Positions 43,598 through 52,624 of a DNA stretch of 64,000 nt are shown here, piece after piece. The number at the start of each line of letters is the position of its first letter. The stretch's first letter is position 1. The position numbers and the translations under genes are program-made. Source of the DNA: JANMCE01 sp963791625. GTDB lineage: Bacteria; Actinomycetota; Acidimicrobiia; Acidimicrobiales; Ilumatobacteraceae. The stretch spans positions 930,001-994,000 of the forward strand of contig CAWBTA010000015.1 of NCBI GenBank assembly GCA_963791625.1. Direction: 5' to 3'. The notes under the pieces were generated by a model. The model saw only the letters and a list, made by a program, of their open reading frames with translations. It was not told where the DNA came from and did not search any database.

Positions 43598-44112
43598 TTG
43601 GATTCTCCGGGGAGCGTGAAGAGCGTGAAGATGAAGGTGAAGCCGGTCAGGGCCATGAACGCCAGGGACATGAAGCCGAACTGACGGAAGTACACGAACG
43701 TACAGGGAACACTTACCGCGCACGCGCCAGTGTCGAGGCTGTGAATCCATTCGAGCAGATAGTGATACGTCGAGACGAGCGCACCAATGCCCGCCAACGC
43801 AAGCGCGTAGGGACGCACCTTGTCATCCCGCCGAATCGCCGCGACCGTCAACACAATGGCGAGCGGATACATGAGACAGCGCTGATACCAGCAGAACAGG
43901 CAGGGTGTGAGGTGGCCCACTTCACTGAAATAGAGACTGCCACCCATAGCCGTCACCGCCACGACCGCAGCCACCGTTACGCGGTTGGCGCGAAGCGTCG
44001 CAACCGAGCCCGATAACGATGGAACGAACCGGCCTACGGTAGCGACCAACACCCCCACCAAAGCGGCGATAGTGAGGAAGGCGAAGAAACGCTCGGCCGA
44101 TTCAATGCTCAT
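43594..44112 (-). CDS. DsbB-family disulfide bond formation protein (BdbC-like)
   Basis: A 172-residue, four-to-five-helix protein. The first redox pair is CLFC (Cys71, Cys74) and the second Cys131/Cys137 (CAVSVPC), as in BdbC/DsbB, which pass electrons from a thioredoxin-like oxidase to quinone. YQRCLMYPLAIVL follows the first pair as in the family. It is coupled to the thioredoxin-like gene by an ATGA overlap, forming an oxidative folding pair. Confidence 0.92.
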   Translation of the reverse strand: MSIESAERFFAFLTIAALVGVLVATVGRFVPSLSGSVATLRANRVTVAAVVAVTAMGGSLYFSEVGHLTPCLFCWYQRCLMYPLAIVLTVAAIRRDDKVRPYALALAGIGALVSTYHYLLEWIHSLDTGACAVSVPCTFVYFRQFGFMSLAFMALTGFTFIFTLFTLPGESK

Positions 44113-44168
44113 GGGATCCCCATTCTGGTCGGTCGGCCGGTTCGGTGTCGGTGCAGGTGGGTCCTACG

Positions 44169-45014
44169 ATGGGTCACATGTCTGCCGATTGCCCGATCCT
44201 GGTCGATGAAACCTGGGTCGCTTCGCACCCCGATGCCATCCTGGCCGACGTCCGCTGGTACCTCGACGGCCGCGATGGCCGCGAGGCATTCGAGACAAAA
44301 CACATCGCCGGGGCGATCTTTGTCGACCTGAATAGCGATCTGTCCGGCCATGGTCGTGCCACTGATGGGCGCCATCCCCTTCCATCGCCCGAAGGGTTTG
44401 CCGCCAATCTCGGACGACTCGGTATCGGCGAACACGACACGGTCGTGGCCTATGACGACTCCGGCGGTGGCACCGCGGGACGGCTGGTGTGGATGTTGCG
44501 CGCCATCGGCCGAAACGCTGCCCTGCTGGATGGTGGCCTTCATTCGTGGTCTGGCGCGACGGCGAGCGGACCATCGATTCCACGGGAACAAACCAAGGTC
44601 GCCTCTGTTCGATGGCCAGCCGACAAGATCGTCAGCGTGGACGATGTCGCCGCGCATGCCGGGGCTTCCCTGACGGTGCTCGATGCGCGCTCGGCCGAGC
44701 GCTACCGGGGCGAGAACGAGCCCGTCGAAGCACGAGCCGGCCACATTCCTGGTGCCGTGAGCGCCCCGTGGAATCAGAACCTGGACCCCGCCACCGGTCG
44801 CTTTCTCCCGCCAGCGCAACTGCGTGCCCGTTTTGAAGCACTCGGCATTTACGACAACGGCGATGTGGCAGGATCGTGCGGTTCGGGCGTGTCGACCTGC
44901 GCCAACCTGATCGCGTTGGAACTGGCTGGAATCACCAACGCCAAGCTGTTCGTGCCATCGTTCTCCGGCTGGGCCGCTGATCCTGCTCGTCCGGTTGCAA
45001 CCGGCGCCCACTAG
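44169..45014 (+). CDS. sseA: Thiosulfate/3-mercaptopyruvate sulfurtransferase (tandem rhodanese)
   Basis: A 281-residue two-domain rhodanese. The inactive first domain has WYLDGRDGREAFETKHIAGA; the second holds catalytic Cys237 in CGSGVST, the 3-mercaptopyruvate-type loop (CGSGVTA/S). It transfers sulfane sulfur from thiosulfate or mercaptopyruvate. The ATG at 44169 (MGHMSADCPIL) or 44178 is the start; a GTG at 44145 is less likely. It begins about 55 bp from the divergent dsbB start. Confidence 0.9.
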   Translation: MGHMSADCPILVDETWVASHPDAILADVRWYLDGRDGREAFETKHIAGAIFVDLNSDLSGHGRATDGRHPLPSPEGFAANLGRLGIGEHDTVVAYDDSGGGTAGRLVWMLRAIGRNAALLDGGLHSWSGATASGPSIPREQTKVASVRWPADKIVSVDDVAAHAGASLTVLDARSAERYRGENEPVEARAGHIPGAVSAPWNQNLDPATGRFLPPAQLRARFEALGIYDNGDVAGSCGSGVSTCANLIALELAGITNAKLFVPSFSGWAADPARPVATGAH

Positions 45015-45023
45015 GGTTTCTTC

Positions 45024-46646
45024 GTGTCTTCTACTGGTCTGGCCGCGCTTCCAGAGCTTCGCGCGCAACGTCGCAAGAATCGCATCGCCAAACTCGACTG
45101 GTTTGAGGCCGCCTACCGCGCCTACCTGACCGGATTTGTCGGCATCCTCGTCATCTTGTGGGTTTCAGGTCTCATTGGTGGCAACAAGGTGACCGAAAGC
45201 GAATTGATTTCGGTCCGACAACACGGTCCGGCGGCGCTCGGCATCGTGGCCGCACTCGCCATTGCTGTTGGACTGCGGTCTGGCAGCCGCGGCGGCCCGT
45301 TGGCGCTCGAACCCGCCGAGGTACGTCATGTACTTTTGGCCCCGATCAACCGCCGCACCGTGCTCATGTCCTCAGCGATCAAGTCGGTCCGCCACACCGC
45401 CTTCGGTGGACTTGCCTTCGGCGCGGCGTTCGGTGTGATGGCCGCCCGCCGTCTCCCCGGCAATCGGTGGAGTTGGGCGGCATCGGGCGCCGGTTTCGGT
45501 CTGGTGGCCGGGCTAGCCATGGTGGCTTTCGCCTTCGTTGCGTCCGGCATCCGGTTGAAGCGGGCCCTTGCGACCGCGCTCGCCGGCATCGTGCTGGCTG
45601 GTGCAATCGCCGATCTGCTGGGCAAGCTGGCGTGGCCGACGACAGCTATTGGCAGCATCGGACTGTGGGCACTTCGGGTGCGACCCCTCGACGCCCTCGC
45701 TCTCGTCGTCATCGCCGCCGCCATCGCGTTCGGACTCAGCCGCCTTGATCGGCTGTCGTTGGAGAACGCCGAGAGGCGCACCGCGCTCGTCGGCCAGCTT
45801 CGCTTCGCCGTCACCATGCAGGACCTCCGCACCGTCACGGTGCTGCGCCGTCAACTCACCGCGGAAGCACCACGCACCAACCCGTGGTTCGGGTTGCGCA
45901 AGCGCAAGCCCAAACGGAAGTTCCCGGTGTGGGGTCGCTCATGGCAGGGCTTGCTGCGCACGCCGGTTGGTCGAGTCGTACGCATGGTTGGGCTCGCTGC
46001 CATCGTCGGCCTGATAATTCCGGCTACCTACAACGGTAACGGCGCGCTGATCTTCGTGTCGGGCATCTGCAGCTATCTCATCGGACTCGACATCCTCGAG
46101 CCGCTGGCCCAGGCCGTCGACCACGTCGACCGCACCGACGCCACGCCAATCGATCGAGGCTTGTTCTTCCTCCGCCACCTTCCTGCGTCGGCGGTGGCGT
46201 CGGTGCTGCTTTCGATCGTCACTGCCGGCGTTGCGTTTCTGTCGGTGCACAACAACCTCGACCGCAAGATCGTCGCACTCGCAGCTCCCGTCGCGTTGCT
46301 GACCGGGCTTGCCGGCGCGGTGATCTCGGTCATGATGGGTGCGCCCGAGCAGACTGCGTCAGCCCAGGTGCTGCCCCCCGAAATGATGGGCGCGAAGATC
46401 GCGGCACGGGCCGCTTGGCCGTTCATCATCGCCATGCTCGGCGGCGTGCCACTCCTCATGGCCGAGCGGGCCAAGGCCGCCAATTTCGACCCGCTCGCTT
46501 CGCTTCTCCGCACCACCATTCTTGTTGCCTTCGTTGTTGCGTTTGTGGCCGTCTGGGTGCGACATCGTGATGCGGCCCGCGCGTGGTGGAAGCAGACCAT
46601 GAAGGACTCTCAGGAGCAGGCCGCGGCCCGCCGGAAGCAAGCATGA
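45024..46646 (+). CDS. Polytopic membrane protein, probable ABC exporter permease
   Basis: A 540-residue protein with about 12 hydrophobic segments in two halves separated by a basic loop (FGLRKRKPKRKFPVWGR). It starts at GTG 45024 and ends 13 bp before the ABC ATPase gene, which lacks its own permease otherwise, so it is the transporter membrane component. The family resembles unnamed actinobacterial ABC-2-like permeases (DUF6297-type). The substrate is unknown. It is expressed with the rhodanese gene upstream (9 bp gap). Confidence 0.75.
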   Translation: MSSTGLAALPELRAQRRKNRIAKLDWFEAAYRAYLTGFVGILVILWVSGLIGGNKVTESELISVRQHGPAALGIVAALAIAVGLRSGSRGGPLALEPAEVRHVLLAPINRRTVLMSSAIKSVRHTAFGGLAFGAAFGVMAARRLPGNRWSWAASGAGFGLVAGLAMVAFAFVASGIRLKRALATALAGIVLAGAIADLLGKLAWPTTAIGSIGLWALRVRPLDALALVVIAAAIAFGLSRLDRLSLENAERRTALVGQLRFAVTMQDLRTVTVLRRQLTAEAPRTNPWFGLRKRKPKRKFPVWGRSWQGLLRTPVGRVVRMVGLAAIVGLIIPATYNGNGALIFVSGICSYLIGLDILEPLAQAVDHVDRTDATPIDRGLFFLRHLPASAVASVLLSIVTAGVAFLSVHNNLDRKIVALAAPVALLTGLAGAVISVMMGAPEQTASAQVLPPEMMGAKIAARAAWPFIIAMLGGVPLLMAERAKAANFDPLASLLRTTILVAFVVAFVAVWVRHRDAARAWWKQTMKDSQEQAAARRKQA

Positions 46647-46659
46647 AAAAGGACACTCG

Positions 46660-47328
46660 ATGATCGCCCTCGGCCTTAAGGGCCTTACCCGAACCTACGG
46701 CGACCTTGTTGCACTCGAACCGCTCGACCTCACGATCAAAGATGGTGAAGCGGTCGTGCTCATCGGTCACAACGGATCCGGCAAAACCACCATGATGCGA
46801 ATGGTGGCCGGCTTACTCGACAAGACCGACGGCGAGGTCACCATCGGCGGCCACACCGGCGGTTCGCTTGAAGCGCGGGCCAAGCTGGCGTACCTGTCGG
46901 ATCAGCCGACGTTCTACGACGATCTGTCGGTGTGGGAACACCTCGAGTTGATTGCCCGACTTCACGGCAACGGCGACTGGGAACAGCAGGGCGCGGACCT
47001 TTTGGGCGAACTGGGGCTCTACGAGCGGGCTGATGATCTGCCCACCACGTTCAGTCGCGGCCTCAAGCAGAAGGCTGCCATCGCTATGGCCTTCGTGCGG
47101 CCGTTCGATCTGCTTCTGGTCGACGAACCCTTCGTAGGTTTGGACGCGACCGGTAAAACCGCGCTGCTCAAACTGCTCGACGAAGCCCACGATCGCGGCG
47201 CGGCGCTCGTGGTCGCCACCCACGAGTTGGCCTTCGTACAACGAGTGTCACGCTGTATTGCGTTACGTGATGGCGAGCTTGTTTACGACGGCACCACCAA
47301 AGACCTCGACGTCCTGTCCTTAGTCTGA
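46660..47328 (+). CDS. ABC transporter ATP-binding protein
   Basis: A 222-residue single ABC domain: Walker A GHNGSGKT, signature SRGLKQKAAIAMAFVRP (a variant in which SRGL replaces LSGG), Walker B LLLVDEPFVGLD and the H-loop ATHEL. The short length and DrrA/CcmA-like signature are typical of ABC-2 exporters. It is paired with the permease immediately upstream. An IclR regulator follows 6 bp later, possibly in the same transcript. Confidence 0.9.
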   Translation: MIALGLKGLTRTYGDLVALEPLDLTIKDGEAVVLIGHNGSGKTTMMRMVAGLLDKTDGEVTIGGHTGGSLEARAKLAYLSDQPTFYDDLSVWEHLELIARLHGNGDWEQQGADLLGELGLYERADDLPTTFSRGLKQKAAIAMAFVRPFDLLLVDEPFVGLDATGKTALLKLLDEAHDRGAALVVATHELAFVQRVSRCIALRDGELVYDGTTKDLDVLSLV

Positions 47329-47334
47329 ATCTGC

Positions 47335-48108
47335 ATGGCCGGCGCTCCCTCGCTGTTACAAAAAGTGGAGAGGATCCTTGATGCGCTCGCCGCCGACGGC
47401 AGCACCATGGGCCTGTCGGAACTGGCGCGTACCTCGGGCGTTGCGAAATCGAGCGTCCATCGCATCTGCATCGAGCTGATCGAGTGGGGTGTCGTCGAAC
47501 GCAACGGTGATGGCTTCCGTCTGGGACCACGCCTGTTCGACCTCGGCGCACGGGTGCCGACTCGTCGCCGCTTTCGCGACACGGCCCTGCCATTCATGGA
47601 AGAACTGCTCTCCGCGACCGGGCACAGCATCCACCTGGCGGTTCCACTTCCCGACATGGTGCTCTACGTCGACAAACTGGTGGCCCGTTCATCCACGCCG
47701 ACACCGTCGAGTGTCACGAGTAACGCACCGTTTCATGCCTCCGCAACAGGCAAGGCCATGTTGGCGTTCGGTGATCCGGAATGGACGCGTCGAATCTTGA
47801 GCGGATCACTGCCAGCGATCACGTCAAAGACTCTGATCAACCCCCTTGAACTTGCGCAAGATCTGGCCCGCGCCCGGAGTCTCGGGTACGCAGTCGAGCA
47901 CGAAGAGATGGTGGAGGGGTTTGCATCCATGGCCGCACCGCTCATCGGTCTCGGCGGCGCCGTCGTCGGTGCCATCTCGGTGACGACATCACTTGACCGT
48001 CTCGACCCGGCAACATCGAGCCTGGTCTGCACGACCGCAGCATCGATCAGCCAACGACTTGGGGCGCCCGCACCCAGCGGCACTCATCACAAAGGCGGCG
48101 GGGCGTGA
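47335..48108 (+). CDS. IclR family transcriptional regulator
   Basis: A 257-residue regulator with an N-terminal winged helix (ALAADGSTMGLSELARTSGV, KSSVHRICIELIEWGVV) and a C-terminal IclR effector domain (HASATGKAMLAF, GYAVEHEEMVEGFASMAAPL). Such proteins respond to catabolic intermediates. It follows the ABC transporter genes closely, so it may regulate that exporter or a distant catabolic operon. The ATG at 47335 is clear. Confidence 0.92.
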   Translation: MAGAPSLLQKVERILDALAADGSTMGLSELARTSGVAKSSVHRICIELIEWGVVERNGDGFRLGPRLFDLGARVPTRRRFRDTALPFMEELLSATGHSIHLAVPLPDMVLYVDKLVARSSTPTPSSVTSNAPFHASATGKAMLAFGDPEWTRRILSGSLPAITSKTLINPLELAQDLARARSLGYAVEHEEMVEGFASMAAPLIGLGGAVVGAISVTTSLDRLDPATSSLVCTTAASISQRLGAPAPSGTHHKGGGA

Positions 48109-48183
48109 ACGCATCGCCTGATCCACTCTTCCTACCGTGGCGGGTCGCAGTGTGGGGCGCGCCCGACGGGTTTGCGAACGTTA

Positions 48184-48588
48184 TTACGAGGTGATGCGGT
48201 ACAGTTCGATCAGAAGGTGGTCGCCGTTGCGAGTTCCCTTGCCGATGGCGAAGGCGTCATTTAGCCACGCGAGCCGCTCGGACGCGGTTTCGAAGATCAC
48301 GCCTTCTCGCACTCCGATGGCGGTGCTGCGGCCGTTGCCGCGATAGGTGATCACCTCGTCGTCGCCCGAGATGATGACATGCACGTCGATGCGCGATGTG
48401 CCGGTGGTGCTCAACGTGATGTGGTCGATGCCGTAGACCTCCCGCTCGCCCTCCCACAGCTCCGAGGTGGCCATGCCCTCGAAGGGAACTTCCACCCGCG
48501 TGCCATACGGCGTGGTGCCGATTGGCAGCCTGCGCAGCATCAGATTCAGGGTCATGAATGGTTCGTGCTCAACGTCAGGTGCGCCCAT
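48184..48588 (-). CDS. DUF3237-like beta-barrel protein
   Basis: A 134-residue, beta-rich protein: TPYGTRVEVPFEGMATSELW, EREVYGIDHITLSTTGTSRI and HVIISGDDEVITYRGNG. The pattern (FxG..GE..G...D...R.D....I...DD..I.Y.G) resembles DUF3237, whose members occur with aromatic degradation genes. No catalytic residues are known. The ATG at 48588 lies inside a small perfect dyad CCATTT-CAC-AAATGG, which may be an operator; ATG 48552 (MTLNLMLRRLPIG) is an alternative start. Confidence 0.6.
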   Translation of the reverse strand: MGAPDVEHEPFMTLNLMLRRLPIGTTPYGTRVEVPFEGMATSELWEGEREVYGIDHITLSTTGTSRIDVHVIISGDDEVITYRGNGRSTAIGVREGVIFETASERLAWLNDAFAIGKGTRNGDHLLIELYRITS

Positions 48589-48727
48589 TTGTGAAATGGT
48601 ACGCGGCGCAGGTGAGTCCGATGGCCACCCGGCGTCGGGCAGGGTGGGCGGGCACTCCTGTGCGAGACCGACCCGCGCAGCACATGCTCAAGGAACTTCG
48701 TAACACCCCCTGGCCATGATGCGTGAC

Positions 48728-49018
48728 ATGAACACACAGACCGAACGATCGCCGACCCTCTCGACCAGCATCAATCGCGCCAATGCGGTCCAGCGGCTGG
48801 TTGCTCTTTACCGGCTTGCGGACGTCCTTCGGGCCGTCGGTGACTCCGAGCTTGCCGCCGGTTGGGAAGAGATGCTCCGAGAAACGGAGCGTTGCATGAG
48901 CGGAGGCTGGAAGAACCGCCACGGTCGACCCATTAGCCGATTCGACGTAACCGTCGATATCGCGCCGGGCCCAACCATGTGGACATTTCACGCCACCATG
49001 CTGCCCGTCCTCAGATGA
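48728..49018 (+). CDS. Small protein of unknown function
   Basis: A 96-residue protein from ATG 48728 (MNTQTERSPTLSTSINRANA); a longer start at 48716 adds four residues. It contains a helical core (LVALYRLADVLRAVGDSELA) and a basic end (GGWKNRHGRPISRFDVTVDI). There is no membrane segment and no family that I recognise. Codon use looks coding. It sits in a stretch of small and broken genes (48.5-51 kb). Confidence 0.45.
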   Translation: MNTQTERSPTLSTSINRANAVQRLVALYRLADVLRAVGDSELAAGWEEMLRETERCMSGGWKNRHGRPISRFDVTVDIAPGPTMWTFHATMLPVLR

Positions 49019-49078
49019 GTTGCTGGCGAGTTTTGATTCGCTCACAATAGAGGTAGGCACCGTGATCGCTATGCTCAC

Positions 49079-49669
49079 ATGAGCCGAACCGCAGCATCGG
49101 AGCTTTGGATAGACGAGAGCGCCCGATCGTCGGTCAACGGAGTCGTCTACGTCGTCGCAGCCGTACGCGCCCAGATTGACTCCCGTCGAATTGATCGGCT
49201 CGACGACCTTCGATTCCCCGACCAGCGATATCTGCACTGGCGAGACGAGCCGGCCAATCGTCGTCGAGAATTCATCGGCGTCACGAATGAGCTGACACTT
49301 GACGTGACCGTAGCGGTCGCTCAAGGCGTGCCGAGTCGACAGCAGGAACGTGCACGAGCAGCGTGCCTGTCGTCGGTTGTCTGCGAGGCGCTCCACCAGC
49401 CGACGCCTGTCGCCTGCTTTCGGATTGAGGGCCGCGGTCAACACCTCGACAAGCGCGACGAGTTCACGGTTACTGACCTCGTCCGCCGAATGCGACACCA
49501 GCCGAGCCCGAGGGTCGACTTCGTCTCGAAGTCAGCGTCTCCGATTCTGTGGGTCGCTGATGCCGTAGCATGGATGGCGTCCACCCATTTCAGTGACACG
49601 CCGGGTTCGGACCATTGGTGGCGATCGTTGAGACCGGCGAGACTGACAATTCTGCATGTCGAGCCCTAA
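49079..49669 (+). CDS. DUF3800-like (RNase H-fold) hypothetical protein
   Basis: A 196-residue protein. It opens with LWIDESARSSVNGVVYVVAA, the DES motif at which DUF3800 proteins place their first acidic residue, and later has ILWVADAVAWMASTHF, comparable to the (D/Q)xAD near the family end. DUF3800 proteins have an RNase H-like fold and occur in accessory and defence-rich regions. The match is by eye only. It may stand alone; degraded DNA follows. Confidence 0.5.
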   Translation: MSRTAASELWIDESARSSVNGVVYVVAAVRAQIDSRRIDRLDDLRFPDQRYLHWRDEPANRRREFIGVTNELTLDVTVAVAQGVPSRQQERARAACLSSVVCEALHQPTPVACFRIEGRGQHLDKRDEFTVTDLVRRMRHQPSPRVDFVSKSASPILWVADAVAWMASTHFSDTPGSDHWWRSLRPARLTILHVEP

Positions 49670-49915
49670 AAATGCGTCAGCCCCGGCTCCAGTCATTCCG
49701 GCTGGGCACCGAGGCCTCCGACTTCTCTAGGGCGTCCCTAAGGCTCTCTCAGTATGCACCCGGCCGGTCGCTTCTGCAACCACTTCATCCCGGTTGGCTT
49801 GAGATGGAGTGGAGAAGGAGGTCGCGAATTACAACAAGTCCATTCAGAATGGGCTTGCGAGATTTGGCGGCAGTTCGCCGATGGGTGACGGCATGTTCAG
49901 GTCGTGGCTCGATAG
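49670..49915. other. Non-coding or degraded stretch
   Basis: About 250 bp with no convincing gene. It begins with an imperfect hairpin (CAGCCCCGG ... CCGGCTGGG near 49680-49710) that could terminate the DUF3800-like gene. Frames open across it on the plus strand have no family resemblance. Confidence 0.4.
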
Positions 49916-50170
49916 TCACCGGGGCGTGGTGAGGGCCGGGAGCACGACGGTGCGGCCCGAGGCGACCGCTCCGATGACGAACAACAATCGACCTGCTCGG
50001 GCGAACTCGGCCATCATCGCCGAGGCGTCGGGCTCGGCTATTCTATCGACCAAACGAACCATGTCGTTTGCGTCCGCATCTCTCGACGTGCCGTGCTGCT
50101 CGAACGTGACCTCGAGCGGTAGCTGTTCGAGTCGGCTGCTCGCAGTGAGGCTCGACCAAGGTTTGAGCGA
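49916..50170 (-). pseudogene. Truncated or frameshifted minus-strand gene of unknown function
   Basis: A minus-strand frame ending with TGA at 49916-49918 has protein-like sequence: RLEQLPLEVTFEQHGTSRDA, NDMVRLVDRIAEPDASAMMA, EFARAGRLLFVIGAVASG. Its only ATG (50062) gives 48 residues, but the coding-like signal continues upstream to about 50170 without a start codon. So the 5' end is lost or shifted into another frame. The family is not recognised. Confidence 0.4.
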
Positions 50171-50200
50171 GCGCGTCTCAGCGCGTAGCCTGCAACTGTG

Positions 50201-51100
50201 GACGGCACGCAGAATGAGGTGAGGAACTGGTCATCGCTCGTATCGTCGCCGTTGTCGGAGGCTTAGCGCAGCGGATCGACGATGGCTCAGCCGACGGCCA
50301 GCACGACTATGAGATCGTCCTCAAAGATGGCCAGGTCTTGGCTGCCGAAGTGACCGGTGGTGTCGACGCGGCAATGCTGAAAACCGTATCAGCGGCGCAC
50401 ACGTATCCTCTCGACCCCGCCGGGCTCCGACTTGGTTGGGACGTTGGTCTGGCCAAAAGAATCCCAAATACTGAGAGCTCAGAAAGAAGCTGCCAGCGAT
50501 TCTTATCGAGTACGAGGGTAAGGGTCAGCATTGGTGTTGCGCGGAGGAAGACGTACGGCTCGGATCGCTTGGCATCGCAAGCGTTCAGGCGGAAGACAAC
50601 GGCGCAGGCATATGCCTGAGCTACATCGGCACCGGATACTGGGTGGATTCGATCGACGTAGTTAACATCGTCGCCGACCACGGCACCCGCACCGACAATG
50701 TCCAAAAGCTGAGCTGCGCTGATGTGGGCGAGCGGCACCTCGCCATGTGGATCGATACTTCCGCCCGTAATGCCCACACGGCTCTCAATGGCCTTCTACC
50801 CATCCAAGACCCGGCCGTACACGATGCAATCGACACCGTTTGGGCAATGCGCGTCAATGAAGCGAGCTCTGGGCCCTACATCGACATCGTCTGGCAATGG
50901 ACTCGCGGGGCCGTCTGGAAGTCTCGCGGCGGAGGCCCGACTGGCTTGCATGGATGAAGCGTGGCTTGGATCGAGACGCGTTACGGTGCGCTTTCGAACG
51001 GGTCAGAACTCTGCTGCTCGGCGCAGAGGCAACCCGAGCCAAACGTGTCGTCACCACCGCAGAACTCGCCGAACAAGAACCAGCGGGCCAACCAATGGCG
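50201..51100 (+). pseudogene. Unknown gene broken by several frameshifts
   Basis: Coding-like sequence runs across three frames. GTG 50201 opens VDGTQNEVR. The next frame carries ARIVAVVGGLAQRIDDGSAD, GQHDYEIVLKDGQVLAAEVT. From about 50485 another frame gives KLPAILIEYEGKGQHWCCAE, GAGICLSYIGTGYWVDSIDV, ADVGERHLAMWIDTSARNAH to about 50940. A last frame continues RPDWLAWMKRGLDRDALRCA, FERVRTLLLGAE. Together they describe one protein of roughly 290 residues, perhaps nuclease- or accessory-like, but I do not recognise it. Three or more breaks make real decay plausible here, unlike the single breaks elsewhere. Confidence 0.5.
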
Positions 51101-51116
51101 AGGACGGCGGTAACGC

Positions 51117-51653
51117 TTAACGGATGCCGAGTCGCTTTGCGACGCGATCGGCCGCGGCGGCGCCAGCGACTTGGCGCAGGAGAAGAAGACCGTCCAAGAG
51201 GGCAATGGCGGTCTCGGCTTCGGTGCGCCGCTGCTTAGGTGTTCCGGGGACGAACTCGGCGGCCCAGGAAATCCATAGGTCGACAAGTTGCGGCACCAGG
51301 CTTCGGTAGGGATCACGCCCGATCGCCGCGAGGCCGCTGGCTTCGAAGAAAAGGGCAAAGATTGGGTCGGCATCGGCGTGGGCCAGGATCGGCCATGCTG
51401 CTCGCATGAGAGCGATGTGGTCGGCGCATGATGCGGCGAACGCTGGGGCCAGCGTCTGTTGGAGTTGCATACCCATGGACACCAGTACGTCGCCGACGAG
51501 ATCGTCTTTGGTGGGGAAGTAGTAGACGATGATGCGGTCGTTGACGCCGAGGTGTTTGGCGACGCGACCGTAAGTGAGTTGGCTTAAGCCGCCATCGAAT
51601 GCGCTCGCCAATGCGCCCGCGAGGATTTCGTCTTTCGTGTACTTATGCCCCAC
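51117..51653 (-). CDS. TetR family transcriptional regulator (1 of 2)
   Basis: A 178-residue TetR protein: N-terminal helix-turn-helix ILAGALASAFDGGLSQLTYG, RVAKHLGVNDRIIVYYFPTK, then a helical ligand domain. It is divergent from the alpha/beta hydrolase gene at 51737, and the 83 bp between them hold inverted repeats, so it probably represses that gene and itself. The operator half-site matches that next to the second TetR gene at 58918, which links this gene to the catabolic island. Confidence 0.9.
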   Translation of the reverse strand: MGHKYTKDEILAGALASAFDGGLSQLTYGRVAKHLGVNDRIIVYYFPTKDDLVGDVLVSMGMQLQQTLAPAFAASCADHIALMRAAWPILAHADADPIFALFFEASGLAAIGRDPYRSLVPQLVDLWISWAAEFVPGTPKQRRTEAETAIALLDGLLLLRQVAGAAAADRVAKRLGIR

Positions 51654-51657
51654 GACT

Positions 51658-51714
51658 TGATTGTAGTGATCACTGCAACTACGGTTTCGCAGTAGTCACT
51701 ACAAAGTGTTGACG
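51658..51714. promoter_or_regulatory. TetR operator and -35 of the alpha/beta hydrolase gene
   Basis: TGATTGTAGT (51658-51667) begins an inverted-repeat region. TGTAGTGA (51662-51669) pairs with TCACTACA (51696-51703), and AGTGATCACT is itself a 10-bp palindrome. A -35 TTGACG follows at 51709. The half-site TGATTGTAGT is identical to each arm of the palindrome at 58871-58893. Confidence 0.65.
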
Positions 51715-51736
51715 TACCTACTGCTTGGAGGATTCG

Positions 51737-52619
51737 ATGCCCACCCTTACCGCCTCAGCTTCCGCCGACCTCTTCCGCCAAGAGCCCGAAAGGTTCCTCG
51801 ATGTAGGAGCCGGTGAGGTCGCCTACCGCCGCATCGGAAGCGGACCTGACGTGTTGTTCGTCCATGGCTGGCCGGTCAGCGGGGCGACATTCCGCACCCT
51901 GCTCCCCCACCTCACCGATCACGTGACCTGCCACGTGATCGATCTCCCGGGTGCCGGATCAAGCCGCTTTACCACCGACACCACGCTGACCATTGATCAG
52001 CACATTCGCACCGTCCGACGGGTGCTGGACATTCTCGAACTCGATGATGTCGCCGTCGTTGGTCACGACAGCGGGGGTTTGATCGCGCGACACGCCTTAG
52101 TGGGAGATTCACGTCTGCGGTCGATGGGTCTGATCAATACCGAGCAACCCCAGGGATTGACCTGGCGCTTCAAGGCATTCCTGGTGGCCCGTCACGTGCC
52201 CGGCATCGCACCCGCTCTCGGGTGGATACTCGGCCAGCCCCGCCTACGACGCAATGGCCTCGTGCTCGGCAACGCGTTCGCCGATAGTGCGCTGCTCGAC
52301 GGCGAGTTCGACGAGTTCTTCCTTCAACCAATCCACAAGATCCGGGCCCGACCGCGACGCGGCGGTCCGAATGCTGCACGGCTTCGACGTGGAACGCATT
52401 CACCAACTCGCCGATGTGCATCGTCGCATCACGGTGCCGGTGCAACTCGTGTGGGGTGACCAGGACCCGTTCTTCCCGCTCAAGTGGGCCGAGGAAATGG
52501 TCACCACGTTCCCCAACGCGCAACTCACCGTGATCAAAGGCGCAGGGCTCTTCTCACACGAAGAACGCCCCGCCGAAGTCGCCCAAGCCCTGCTCCCGAC
52601 TCTGCTCGGAGTTCGCTGA
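51737..52619 (+). pseudogene. Alpha/beta hydrolase with one frameshift
   Basis: ATG 51737 follows GGAGG by six bases. The first frame (to about 52345) holds LFVHGWPVSGATFRTLLPHL and the nucleophile elbow VVGHDSGG with Ser. The next frame, to 52619, carries RDAAVRMLHGFDVERIHQLA, VQLVWGDQDPFFPLKWAEEM (catalytic Asp) and SHEERPAEVAQALLP (catalytic His in FSHEE). The break is near 52345 in GGGCCC-rich sequence, with the two halves joining as LQPIHK ... APDRDAAVR. This gives a haloalkane-dehalogenase/epoxide-hydrolase-like enzyme of about 293 residues, under the adjacent TetR. An assembly indel is likely. Confidence 0.82.
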
Positions 52620-52624
52620 ACGCC

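Noticed and set aside
44109..45068. Minus-strand frame of about 320 codons over the rhodanese gene
   Set aside because: The plus strand encodes a complete two-domain sulfurtransferase with catalytic Cys.
49809..50222. Plus-strand 137-codon frame
   Set aside because: Ser/Arg-rich product without resemblance to any family; the minus-strand frame in the same place has better protein-like sequence.
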